Below, piece by piece: positions 53,585 through 63,883 of a stretch of 64,000 nucleotides of DNA; position 1 is the first letter of the stretch; each line of letters begins with the position of its first letter. A program made the translations under genes and the position numbers. Under the pieces are notes generated by a model. It did no database searches, was not told where the DNA came from, and was given only the letters and a program-made list of their open reading frames with translations. The stretch covers positions 1,107,332 to 1,171,331 of the forward strand of contig CM022671.1 of assembly GCA_012295275.1 (NCBI GenBank), given 5' to 3'. This stretch comes from Chrysomallon squamiferum. Its lineage: Eukaryota; Mollusca; Gastropoda; Neomphalida; Peltospiridae.

Positions 53585-55505
53585 AAATAAATTATACTTT
53601 TATTTTTGTCAATATCTAATATTAAAAAATATCATTTTTCTGTTAAGATTTTAATTGGTTTATGATGAATAAAGATATAAAAAACCAATATACATGTTAA
53701 CAAAATAAAATCCCTAATAAATAAGTAGATGAAATAAACAACTCAAATTTCAGACAGAAAGACTATTTTATTTTTTCTTATTGTTATTTTTTAATTTTAA
53801 AAACTCTGCATGGTAAGATATAAATCAATAATGAAGTAAAACAACTAAGACCTGTATTTGACTTCTTCAAGGGAATAACTCATTTGATCCAGCAAACATT
53901 TTAATTTAACCAAAACCGTATTTTCATTTATTTAATGAATATTATTAATCATAGAAAATAAATCTAGTTCTATGATCAACAAACCATTTAAAATATGCAT
54001 GTGATGGTACAAAGTCTTAAAAAATGTTCCAGTAGATCAAGTAAGTTGATATGTTACATGACACCAAACACTGTTTATGCTAACAATAAAGTGCAACAAT
54101 AACTGCAACATGGGCAGTCATTTTGTACACAGAAAAAAAAATGAATTTGATATTTCGAGTAAAGGACTGCTACCTTAGTATATCGTCATTTTGTCAGGGT
54201 TTTCTTTTATTTTCTTACTAAATTAAAAATGCCACCCACATGCTCTCTCACAGATTTTTATCTATGTTACTGTTTATAAAGGGTTGGTGAAAAAACCCAG
54301 TCATTTGGAAGTATACAAATTATTTTTATATTAATTTGTATTGAACAGTACTAGGAATCAAAACAATAATTAGAAGGTTACTGAAAAAACAAGATTTACA
54401 GTATGTTCATTTCAAAAATCTGGATAAAAAAAAAAAAAAAAAACTGAAAGATAAATATACTAATTTGTTTACTAACAAGAAAAAAGAAAAAAATAATTCC
54501 TTCTGAGTCTGATTTAGTAAGATGTTTCTTGTCACAGAATTGTAAAACTGGTTGCATAACAACTTTTGTCAAAAAGAATAAAAATACAATCGATCTATAA
54601 ATAACAAAATAATACTATACAAATAGTTATTACAAAGTTTATTTACAAAAAAACCACACAAAAAAGCATCTTAAATAGTATATTTCTTTATTTATATAAA
54701 AACACTGCTCAGCAAAAACACCATATTTTTATTTATTTCTTTCATTTTTTAGTTTTATCTTTTCAGCAGCTTTTCTTGATTTCCTTACTTTTTTATAAAA
54801 ATAAATGAAATATTTTTAAGATATAATGAATATACAATGATTTTATATTAGTTTTCATGTTCATAATAAAAATGATAGACAACCTCCTAAACAAATATTT
54901 GAAAGTAATCTTTGGTTTGAGAGTAAAAGGCATTGCTAACTTAGCTAAAATTAAATTCCTGCTCTTTTGCATTCAAATAACACTTCATCTATTAAAAAGT
55001 GTTGACTGTAGTTCCAGTAATAGTAATTAGTATTAGTAAAGAAAAGGATTCTTAAATTATCAAAACACAACTAATCATGAACACATTACGGAGAATTATC
55101 AATGTCATAATGGACAATTTAGTTTTACATTTCTCACTTTATTAATAATCTCATATTTAAACACAACTGTTATATTTACATGCTAAAATATTGTTCAAAT
55201 TCTGTATTATTAACAGCATTATTAAATACAAATTCACATTTTTCACATTTAGATACACTGCTTCATGCATGTTAAAATGTTCTTCAGATACTGTTAATAA
55301 TAGTACTTTATTAAAAATATTATTATTGTTATTTTTCTTTTTAATAGATTTTAAATATATATATATATATTTAAAAACTATCTTCCATTTACAAGTTAGA
55401 ATATATTTTAAAGATTTTCTGTTAGTTACTAAATACAATGAATACGATGGAGACAGCAGATGAAATAAATAATTATTTTATAATACTTTTACAACAGATA
55501 CTGCT

Positions 55506-55613
55506 TTTAGCTTTCTTTATCTTCTCTCACTCTCCTTCCATATTGCCATTTCACCCGGAAAATATACCAACGCACAAAACCCGTGGCTTGCATCTTCTTA
55601 GTGGATAATGTAA
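55506..55613 (-). other. Candidate exon, strand uncertain
   Basis: This roughly 110-base patch has CCCGG, ACGC and CCCGTGG in otherwise CpG-free AT-rich DNA. On the minus strand an acceptor-like T-rich tract ending in AAG leads into MQATGFVRWYIFRVKWQYGR followed by a basic tail and a stop. AATAAA follows about 200 bases further on, which fits a terminal exon. On the plus strand TTTTAG leads into an open frame that ends at GATAAT with the donor GTAAGAG, which fits an internal exon. Both readings cannot be right and neither matches a family I know. Confidence 0.25.
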
Positions 55614-56274
55614 GAGTTTAATATATATATAATAATAATAATAAAAAATGAAATAAAAATAAAAATATATTGAGTAATTATAAATCTTTTATATATGTGT
55701 ACATATACATAGGCATGTATGGCCATATGTTTTAAAAACACAGAAAGCAACCAATCTGAAAATTTCAATTTGCGGACTGTAAGGATAGTACTGTTGTGAG
55801 AACTTGATCAGCTGATGCATTTTTGTTTTTGTTTCTTAGGTATGATAATGTATTTGTTTTTATAATGATATATTTAAAATCATTATAAATTTAATACTTC
55901 AATAATTTTTGAACTTTTAAAAGCAAAGATAGAGAAAATGAATAATCATTTATTAAATGTTTCAGAATTGAAAAAACACCAAAATATCAGGATTTATCAT
56001 CATTTTGTTACAGAATAAATGATTTGGTGCAAGATTTTATAAATTTTGAAATAAAATAAAACAGAAACTGGAAAAAAGACATATCAAGACATAAATGATT
56101 GTGGTTTTTAACGTTATTCACATAAAGATAATAAATTAATAAATAATTTTCAATGTACTTAAGAAAAAAATGGACACTTGATTGTTATTATAAAGTCAAT
56201 GAATTTTGGTTTTTATGAATGGTTATTTGATGAAATGGATAAAAAAGATTTACATTATGCACCATATGCAAGCC

Positions 56275-56282
<8 letters not shown>

Positions 56283-56311
<29 letters not shown>
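56283..56311. repeat. (AT)n microsatellite
   Basis: About 14 AT units in the putative 3' flank of the SAMD3-like gene. Confidence 0.95.
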
Positions 56312-56314
<3 letters not shown>

Positions 56315-56378
56315 ATAATTAAAAAAAAAGAAAAGAAAAACAAATATAATAATAATTTATAACAAATCTTCAAGAGAT

Positions 56379-57278
56379 TCACTTCTTTGTACCTCTTGAC
56401 TGCTTTACCTTCTTCTGAAGGCGCTGAACCAATTGTTTGCATGGAGGGGGGATTGGTGTATCATCACGGAGATGAAGTATGGCTTTCTGAACAAAGTTAT
56501 ACGAGTTGTGCAGAGTCCGAGGATACTGCATATTGAACACCCAGTAGGAAGCAAACAAAGAAGCAAATGCCATAGTGAATTCTTCAAACTCTTGCAAAAC
56601 AGTTTCCTCAGCAACCAAGAAAAATTCATCACTCTTGAAAATGCTTCCCCTAGAAACCAACATGGGAACTACTTTTCCTTGTGGATCAACTTCATCTTCT
56701 TCACCCACCTCTCGCACCATTTCTACAAAATTTTCACGAAGCAGAAGAGGAATAAGACAGAGAGCAGTGACCATGTCCCAGTACTGCTTCAAAGCAGCGT
56801 TGTCCTGTTTCGCTTGTTCTGCTTGTTTCAAGATGGCTGCCGAGCCGGACATTTGGCGAGCCATGTCAACAATTCCAGTAGCAAACTTGACACAATATTC
56901 CTGCACTGTGTGGTCAATATCAATTCGTGTTATACGCTGAAATTCTGAAAGCAGATTCTTCCCAGTGAAAAGCTGAGGGTATGTTTCCTGAATTGCTGGA
57001 ATACTTGGCATTTCAACAGTGATAAAGGACCTCCTCACATCAAATGTATTTTCCAAGTACTCCTGAATCTCTTCCTGCGTTGCCAGTTCTTTAGACGTTG
57101 ATGGTTGTTCATCTTCTGGGGTTAACTTGACTTTCTTCTCTTCCAGTTCTGAAGAGCTTGATTCACTGTTCTGATCATTGCTGGAGACTGGAACAGTGCA
57201 TATGGCTGATGACGGAACAGGAACTACTTCTGCTGTCATGGCAGTGTGCTTCCTTTTAACTTTCTGTGGCTCAGTCAT
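56379..57278 (-). CDS. SAMD3-like domain protein, 299 residues
   Basis: An intact frame runs from ATG at 57,278 to TGA at 56,379. Residues 1-65 are Ser/Glu/Pro-rich and probably disordered, with basic clusters KVKRK (6-10) and KKVKL (48-52) that could be nuclear signals. Residues about 75-270 form the conserved part. It has YPQLF with a following LLSEFQRI (100-116), AALKQYWDMVTALCLIPLLL (161-180) and a terminal block of VAEETVLQEF (222-231), ASLFASYWVFNMQYPRTL (239-256) and FVQKAIL (262-268). The order YP-LF / EF-R, Leu-rich IPLLLRE, LF..YW..N..YP and FVQK is that of the C-terminal region of vertebrate 'sterile alpha motif domain-containing protein 3-like' proteins, judged from memory. No SAM domain is visible. 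The C-terminus is Lys-rich. Biochemical function is unknown. The whole CDS is in one exon, with a possible acceptor just upstream of the ATG. Confidence 0.8.
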   Translation of the reverse strand: MTEPQKVKRKHTAMTAEVVPVPSSAICTVPVSSNDQNSESSSSELEEKKVKLTPEDEQPSTSKELATQEEIQEYLENTFDVRRSFITVEMPSIPAIQETYPQLFTGKNLLSEFQRITRIDIDHTVQEYCVKFATGIVDMARQMSGSAAILKQAEQAKQDNAALKQYWDMVTALCLIPLLLRENFVEMVREVGEEDEVDPQGKVVPMLVSRGSIFKSDEFFLVAEETVLQEFEEFTMAFASLFASYWVFNMQYPRTLHNSYNFVQKAILHLRDDTPIPPPCKQLVQRLQKKVKQSRGTKK

Positions 57279-57293
57279 TTTTCTTCGACGTCT

Positions 57294-57312
57294 ACTACTA
57301 AAAAAATAGATA
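57294..57312 (-). other. Candidate 3' splice site in the 5' UTR of the SAMD3-like gene
   Basis: The minus strand reads TCTATTTTTTTAGTAG some 16-19 bases before the ATG: a pyrimidine tract followed by AG at 57,299-57,298, with a second AG three bases on. It would join the CDS exon to the CpG-rich first exon near 59 kb. Confidence 0.45.
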
Positions 57313-58363
57313 AATGTTGATATAATATTGATACTTTTTGTCTTAAGTTATCAACATGATAAATACAGAGACTGATTCAGTTTACATTTTTAATACATAA
57401 TGAAGCAGAAAAATTAGTTCATGAGATCAATGCTCAAAGCACCTATTTATAATACTTTCCCCTAGTAACAGAATATGAATTTCTAAGTTACAGTGGAGTC
57501 ATCATCTAGATTCTTGAAATATATTTATTAAATAATACATCACTATTTGTATCTTAACAGTTCAGACTATACAAAGAGAATGGATACCATACAAAACAAC
57601 TTACTCCATTTAATGGGATGCATAATGTTCATCCTAAGATAAATAATACCATATCTCACTGATAAGGAAATGATTACCAACTTACCAAATATGTCTGTAA
57701 CTTACCTATTTACAATAAGAACAAAAAAACAAAACAAACGATAGAACTGCCATCCATAATATTACACACACACACACACCCATATATATGCAGTCCTTAT
57801 CTAATAGTTTAAACTCATATTTGCTGACTATAACAGTTATTATCTGAACTTGTAGTACTGACTTTCCATGATTGCAAAACCTGGAAATCTTAAACAGAAT
57901 TTTTATTTTATTAATGAATATATACATTGTGTTCTGCTTAACTGCTTATTTGAACCATTAATACTATAAATTTTATTTAATTTTTTTTAAAAATTAATTT
58001 AAAAATATATATATATTTGGCTATATTCACTACATTATAATATAGATCAATTTTTCAAATAGCATATATACAGTCAACAAGTACCCTTTACTTTACTAAT
58101 TTCATTTTAAAGTTATATTGACATGAGATACCTCTTCAAATACCTGGATTTGACATATTTATATTATAATGCTGTTAAAATATATCCATTCAGATCAATA
58201 CAACAGACAGCTTGTTTTGTTAAAAACATACACACAATGACATGTAAAATTTTACATATTTTTCTTAACCATTATTTAAATAGGATAGCATGTATCAAGT
58301 ATCAATGTCCATACAACACTGTTACATTTTGCACATTATAACTAAGTAATGCACTATAATTTA

Positions 58364-58398
<35 letters not shown>

Positions 58399-58900
58399 TT
58401 TTAATAATTATTATCATCATTTGTATTTATTTAGTTACTTTTTTATTTTATTGTTATTATTATTATTAGTTATCTCTTACTATGTCAGAAATATGCATAG
58501 TGGTGGTTAAATATTTATTTTTGGGGAAAAAATCTAAAAAGTAGAGGCTAGCACATGTTTTCATTATGAATATTCATATACATATATATATATATATATA
58601 AAGATTAGTATACTAACCCACGGTTGAGACTGAACAGAATGTTTGCAAGAACAATTATTTTAACCTATTAAACAGAAACACTGATGGAACATATCCTGAC
58701 CTCGTTTGATTAGGTTCAATAACTATTATTAAATGATTTCTCCCTGTAGTTAATAAATTCACCAAAACATCAAAATATCAGACTGACCCATACACAGAAT
58801 AACCATCATACAATTTTATGTAATGTTGCAATCTCTGTTTTCATCGAATTTGTCATATTTCATTTAATCTATTTTATTTTATCATACAAAGATTGTGTTC
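57310..58900. other. AT-rich non-coding stretch, probable 5' UTR intron
   Basis: No exon seen. Contains an A run (58,363-58,381) passing into (AT)n to 58,397 and another (AT)n at about 58,578-58,600. An (AC)n lies at 57,763-57,778. It is bounded by the acceptor at 57.3 kb and the donor at 58,911 on the minus strand. Confidence 0.4.
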
Positions 58901-58911
58901 ATTTTTCTTAC

Positions 58912-59225
58912 TGCAAATAATGAAATCCATGTTGCAGACGATGTTTAAACGGTTTAATAGTGAACAGTATTCAGTGGATATCTGCATAAATTGCAGCAGT
59001 ACATAGACATCGAACGTAAAAACAAGCGCAGCCATAGCTTTAACGTGTGTTTCGAATATGTAAAGCCAAACAGATAAAAATATGTGTGAAATACTACCTG
59101 TACCAAAATATACAGCAAGCAGACGACAAAATATGTCGAAATGGTGTGCACAAATGCAATATATTTGAGTTTTTCGCCGCACATGTCACACTGCCCTAGC
59201 CACGTACGGCCATGTTTGCGTAGGG
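58912..59225 (-). other. Candidate non-coding first exon of the SAMD3-like gene
   Basis: On the minus strand a CpG-rich segment starting near CCTACGCAAACATGGCCG ends at TTTGCA with the donor GTAAGAAA (58,911). A weaker donor (CAG then GTAGTA) lies at 59,098. The ATGGCC at 59,213 opens only five codons (MAVRG, stop). A longer downstream frame begins MRRKTQIYC, but joining it to the acceptor at 57.3 kb gives no obvious continuous protein with the SAMD3-like CDS, so I read it as 5' UTR. Confidence 0.35.
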
Positions 59226-59374
59226 GATCATCAAGTATTGCAGATTCATTATTGATTAATTTACATTTGAATTCTTCATGTTATGGCTATTATTTTAATA
59301 AATTGAATTTATTCATTTATTTAATGTTAACCGTTGTTTAACAACCGAGACAATCGCGTGCTAAATAGACACTA

Positions 59375-59440
59375 ATGAGTGGCGGTCACGACATGCGAGC
59401 AGGGCCTTCGAGTAGTTCAATTCAAGGGGAACTATTTGCA
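59375..59440 (+). CDS. Possible first exon of a divergent gene
   Basis: The ATG at 59,375 opens 22 codons (MSGGHDMRAGPSSSSIQGEL, then FA) before GTGAAT. These codons are CpG-rich and the peptide is hydrophilic and Gly/Ser-rich. After that point the frame runs into (TTTA)n-like low-complexity sequence, as an intron would. The donor is weak and no partner exon was found. Confidence 0.2.
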
Positions 59441-59660
59441 GTGAATCATATTTTTATTTATTTATTTATTCATTCATGCATTCATTCATTTATTCATTTT
59501 TTCATATTTTTTTTAATTTTTTTATTTATTTATGGTTGTTTTGGTTCATTTTTTCAGATTAGTTTTAACTAAATAAATTGATTTGAAGGAATAATTCCGT
59601 ATCCGTTGAAAGTACAGAAATCCTGTTTTTTATTTTATTAAGAAACGATTTTTAAATTAA

Positions 59661-59663
<3 letters not shown>

Positions 59664-59700
<37 letters not shown>
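59664..59700. repeat. (ATT)n microsatellite
   Basis: About 12 ATT units followed by a T run. Confidence 0.95.
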
Positions 59701-60195
59701 TTTTTTAATCAACAGAACAAACAAAACAGTAGATACCCCTGATAATAATAATAACGATATTTTTCTCACTAATAATAATAATTAAAACAAAACAATAACA
59801 AAAAAACCCCCTAACCTTCCTAGATGAATTCTTTTTATTTAATATCATTTTCTAAGAAACTTTCTCCATCTTCTTTACTGAGATTGGAACCTTTTCTTCT
59901 TAGGCCACTATCTCGTTTCAGTATTATGTTAAGACCATACTATATTGTCTAGAATATAATTTTTTTTATATAAATATTTGTATAAACTTCCAGAATTCTA
60001 GTATAAAGTTTCTAAGTTCACTTTCATAGACACACTACAAATGGTGAATTTCTCCACAACAGATAGAAAAACTAAAAATTAGATTTGCAGTATAAAGTTA
60101 CTTTCTAAATTCAAGATATATGATGACAGTATGTACAGCTATGGACATAAACCTTTAAACAGCAAAACACGATCTTGTGTCATTCCATGTCTAAT

Positions 60196-60700
60196 CACCC
60201 TAAAACAAAGTTAAATTTTAACCTCACCAACTTCGATTTTTCTGAAATTTTCTCTATAGTTTGGACATAATATAACTAGCCCAAAATTGGCATTTAAGTG
60301 TATTTTACTACTAAACTAAAAATATTCCACCTGGGTATTTTCCCCATGTTGTAAATTGTATCTTAGAGTTTAATTTTGATTTGAGGTCATTTCAAGTACA
60401 AGGTCGAATTCAAGGTAAAACACAGGATCAAAAGATTACCACAATTTAATTTGCACTTATCCAGGAAATAATATGTTGAATCCTTATTGAATTAGTTTTT
60501 CAATGACAGCAGTTTCTTATCAATCGACTCACTGGTAACCAAGATATCAGGGTCTAAAAACGAGCGGCCAAAAAGCCAAAATTTGAAGGCCGATATCTCA
60601 TAAAACTACTGCTACTATTAAAGTAATTTTTGAGATTTGGGCTAGTTTTGTCTTGTCCAAAGAGCAAAATCTAGGATAGTGAGGTTAAATCCATTGGGTG
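60196..60700. mobile_element. MITE-like element with long terminal inverted repeats
   Basis: The left arm (CACCC, then TTTTAACCTCACC, GATTTTTCT, TTTGGACATAATATAACTAG and CCCAAA, to about 60,290) is an inverted, imperfect copy of the right arm (60,620-60,700: TTTGGGCTAG, TTTTGTCTTGTCCAAAGAGC, GATAGTGAGGTTAA and GGGTG at the end). The interior contains GGCCAAAAAGCC and GGCCGATATCTCA. There is no transposase frame. About 505 bases with arms of about 90 fits a non-autonomous DNA transposon. Target-site duplication was not resolved. Confidence 0.65.
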
Positions 60701-60779
60701 CTTTCACCCTCTTGTCTTAACAGTCCTATTGAGATTACTATCCTGGAGATTCATTCAGTAGTACATTTGATAAAGTTGG

Positions 60780-60907
60780 GGTACACTAAGGTCCGCGAGG
60801 GTAAGGTTAGGAAGAAGAGCAGGGTAGACGCTGTAATTCTCCCGTGAGAAATGTTTTGTAATCATAAAATGGCGACAGATATTAGAAAAAGTATTGAAAT
60901 ATGTAAG
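60780..60907 (+). CDS. Possible gene start with YY1-like ATGGCGAC
   Basis: CpG-rich sequence leads to AAAATGGCGACAG, a good YY1-type start element. The ATG at 60,869 opens MATDIRKSIEICK up to AAG at 60,907, followed by GTGGTT, a weak donor. An acceptor (TTTTTGTGTTTTAG) at 61,199 would continue in frame as EKAVMLDMAMPAHDDL and about 17 further codons before a stop near 61,303. A stronger overlapping donor (GTAAGG at 60,903) would instead give an immediate stop. No family is recognised. The frame may be the 5' end of a gene or a chance combination. Confidence 0.22.
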
Positions 60908-62619
60908 GTGGTTAACTTTTCCTGTTTATTTTGCAATGCATATGACCCTTAGATCAGCGGACATCTAATGAACGCGAACGCAGACAGCATTGTAAAAATT
61001 AATATTGTCCTGATAAAGCAGACAGTCATACTTATTTGTATTTGTTTTCTCAAAAATAATTTTATTGTTGTTCGCAGATCGGCGGTCTCTTAGGGTTTCA
61101 AATGCAATATTTTGTAAAACTTTTATTATGAGTTTTATGATGTGCAAAATATGTGTTTATTTGCATGCATTAATGAACTCGATATTTTTTGTGTTTTAGG
61201 AGAAAGCCGTGATGCTTGATATGGCAATGCCCGCACACGATGATTTAAGTTTCTTGTGGGCACTGGTGTGTGCATATGAATACAGACTATACATATGTTT
61301 TTAAATGTGGAGAGACCTGCAACTCATAATCGTGTAAGAAGGAGACTAAATGCTAGTTAAGTGAGTCAAATTTACAATGGATAAAGATATCTCAAGAAAA
61401 GCTCACTACATTTATACAAACAAACGCAGTAATAAAACTATTAATTCGGTGAAGAAAGAGTAATTTGTCTTATTAATTTTTACAATGCATGCGTTGTATA
61501 TGAGAGCTAAATAAAATATGAATTCTAAAAAATGTTTTTAAAAGGGTTAGAAAATAGACATCTCTGACTCTTGACTAGTACAGACACTGGACATAAATTA
61601 GAAATTAAAAGGCCATTTCTTTGCGTACTCCACTCGCCATTTCGATCCCTTACAACTATGGAATCGCAACAGACTGTACCTAAGATATCTGAAACGGCAA
61701 GACTAAAATGTTGATCTGATATTAAAGAAAATTTGAAAAAAACATGTGTCCAAGCGAGCAGACGACAAATTGAAAATGTCACTCTCTTGATCTGGTCACC
61801 ATAAGCCAAGTAATAGTAAAAGAAAAAAAAAAGTAAATAAATAAAAAGAATTCTACGGCAACCTAAGCTGCTGCAGAAGCAACTGCCGTGGACAGTCGGT
61901 AGGTTAAGTTGAAACAAAGACGTAGAGTCCTTGCTCTTGTCAGCTTAGTGAAAAGACCCACGCTTTGCGATGAGGCGAAATATAACCACGAAGCGACGCA
62001 ATGCTTGAAGAAGACTGATTTTCAACAGGAATTTAATCATCAACAAAATAGTAAAATGAAAAAGAAATAAAGAAAGAGAGAACATAGACGTCATGGAAAT
62101 GAAAAGTCGCATTTTCCAGGCTTTTTAATATAAATAAATAAATATCGTATTAATTACTTTGTGGTATTTTAAAAATCGGGAAATTGCCGAAAGAGATGTC
62201 TATAAGATATTGAGATTTATTGTATATATAGATACAGATTATCAAAAGCCTCAATAATTCTCTTTCCGTACGTAAAGGAGTCGGCAGAAATTTCTTATTT
62301 TAATACAGGTTGTCCATCACTGATCCAGCAATCATCAATTGGGTTTCCTCAGTAATCCTGCACAAATTTTGGCTACGTTATTTCAGATTTCCCTTCCACC
62401 CTATGCAATTGTCGCTAATCTTTAAAGGCGCTTCGTGCAAACATAGGCAAGCCATTTCAATTTGCATTTCTCTATTTATAGTTATAATCTGCCAACTTTC
62501 AATCATAACCAAGGCAATACTTCTTGTTGTGTAAAACGAAAACACCATAATTACACAGTCTAATTATCTAATAAGACAGCGATATTTAATGGTATTTCAA
62601 AGATAGGATGCTGTGTGGG

Positions 62620-62700
62620 AATTAAGTGTATTCGAACCCTATCACTTTGTTACCCGGTGTAATGATTAATCCGGCACTCATCAGGACTAAGTGATGCTAG
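62620..62700 (-). mobile_element. Possible decayed tRNA-like/SINE remnant
   Basis: The minus strand contains GGTTCGAATAC (62,638-62,628), close to a polymerase III B box. About 50 bases upstream is TAGTCCTGATGAGTG, a poor A box. Stems do not fold into a tRNA. Weak. Confidence 0.2.
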
Positions 62701-62981
62701 ACTAGTGATGGTCGACCCGAAAATGAAAGTAAATGTTTTTGAGGCAGCTACTTTCAAGTTCACTAAACAGACCATATTTAAAAAACAAAACAAAATAAAT
62801 AAATAAAAAACTCTAAAGACAGTACATTTTAACTCCATATATTTTTGGAATCAGTAATTAAATGTAATACATAAAAAGACATTTAGATGGTATTTACGAT
62901 ATCTATTATCATTTATTAATTTACTTTTAAAATTAAAATTAAACAACATCTGTTTCCGTGTTACGTTTTGTTGTTATTATA

Positions 62982-63016
62982 TTCATCATCATCATCATCA
63001 TCATTATCATCATCAC
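62982..63016. repeat. (ATC)n microsatellite
   Basis: ATC units with a few substitutions, running into ATT units. Confidence 0.9.
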
Positions 63017-63666
63017 CATTATTATTAGCATTATTGTGTTAAATGTACGTTAATTATGTTGCATGCAATGAATTCTGATATTTTGATTCTAGTTAGGCAA
63101 ACAGCGTGTCATGCTCTTAAACAAAACACAGATTAAAACCTTACCCCTAAATATCTGTTTGATTAAGGCTATCGGTGTAGAATATTTTATAACGCGACAT
63201 TATACATACATTAAAATCCAATTCAAGATCGGACAACTCCGAACGCTTTGCCAAATAATGACAGGAGAAAAATTGCCAGAAATGTTTTAAACAATACCTC
63301 AACATACCGCGCGGACGACCAACTTTGAAGAGAGCGATCCGATTGTTTCCACTTTCCTTTTTTTTTATCCAGTACCAAAGCTAATTTTAATAGTCTTTCT
63401 TATCCAAAAGACAGCACATTTATTTAGTTGTGAAACTATGGCTGGAACAGGAAATAATCTATTAATCCGGGTCAATTCTATACGATACATCGCATTTTTT
63501 CAAGTGCGCTCTATACCATTCCCTTGGATAACGTTGTAAGGCCCGTACTGCGTACGTTTGTATGTTTAGCTGTATGTGTTTGGAAAAGAGATAAACGCAT
63601 ATATAAAAATGTGTAAGTGTAGCCTATAATAATCTTTCTATATATAATAATAACACTATCTTTAGC

Positions 63667-63668
<2 letters not shown>

Positions 63669-63712
<44 letters not shown>

Positions 63713-63802
63713 GTAGTAGTAGTAGTAGTAGTTGTAGTAGTAATAATAATAATAACAAAAATCACAAAAAACAGAAGAAACAGAAGAAGAAGAAGAAGAA
63801 GA
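63669..63802. repeat. Compound (TAA)n-(GTA)n-(TAA)n-(GAA)n microsatellite
   Basis: TAA units (63,669-63,710) change to TAG/GTA units (about 63,711-63,741), back to TAA, then after a short spacer to GAA units (63,775-63,802). All are trinucleotide repeats in one block. Confidence 0.95.
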
Positions 63803-63859
63803 AAAACGAATAAGAAGTAGATATTATATTATAATGTCAAAGCTAGCAAAAATATTTCA

Positions 63860-63883
63860 TTTTTTTTTTTTTTTTTTTTTTTT
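63860..63883. repeat. poly(T) run, 24 bases
   Basis: Uninterrupted T run near the right edge of the window. Confidence 0.95.

Larger units (their letters stand above)
45480..55490. other. AT-rich non-coding stretch
   Basis: No supported gene. The only notable composition change is a pyrimidine-rich plus strand at 48,110-48,420. A run of short palindromes around GATTTC/GAAATC lies at 49,225-49,360. A plus-strand frame at 50,048-50,350 is mostly Lys-rich translation of A-rich DNA. CpG is rare from 46 to 55 kb. Confidence 0.45.
58840..59440. promoter_or_regulatory. CpG-rich promoter region, possibly bidirectional
   Basis: About 23 CpG in 600 bases by hand count, the second densest patch after the 45.3 kb start. 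It contains CGGCCATGTT (59,207-59,216), identical to the 45.4-kb site and YY1-like on the minus strand. To its right on the plus strand an ATG at 59,375 opens MSGGHDMRAGPSSSSIQGEL, ending at a weak donor (GCA then GTGAAT). A divergent plus-strand transcript is therefore conceivable. Confidence 0.45.
61320..63660. other. CpG-unsuppressed DNA without a recognised gene
   Basis: CpG occurs at about 29 per kb by hand count, near ten times the level of the left half. Open frames exist but none is convincing. A 130-codon minus frame (61,525-61,917) has no ATG. A 55-codon plus frame (about 61,905-62,070, containing VKRPTLCDEAKYNHEATQC) also lacks an early ATG. A CpG cluster at 63,300-63,350 (CCGCGCGGACGACC) could be another promoter. 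Confidence 0.4.

Noticed and set aside
59098-59190. In-frame fusion of the 59.1-kb peptide (MCGEKLKYIAF...) to the SAMD3-like CDS
   Set aside because: Splicing to the acceptors at 57.3 kb brings an immediate TAG in that frame, so the 59-kb sequence is more likely untranslated for this gene.
61525-61917. 130-codon minus-strand frame
   Set aside because: The nominal first codon is TTG, no ATG lies near the start, it contains a Phe/Tyr run from an A-rich tract, and no domain is recognisable.
62628-62700. Hammerhead ribozyme suggested by CTGATGAG on the minus strand
   Set aside because: The required GAAA after stem II is missing (AACAAAG is found) and stems II and III do not close.
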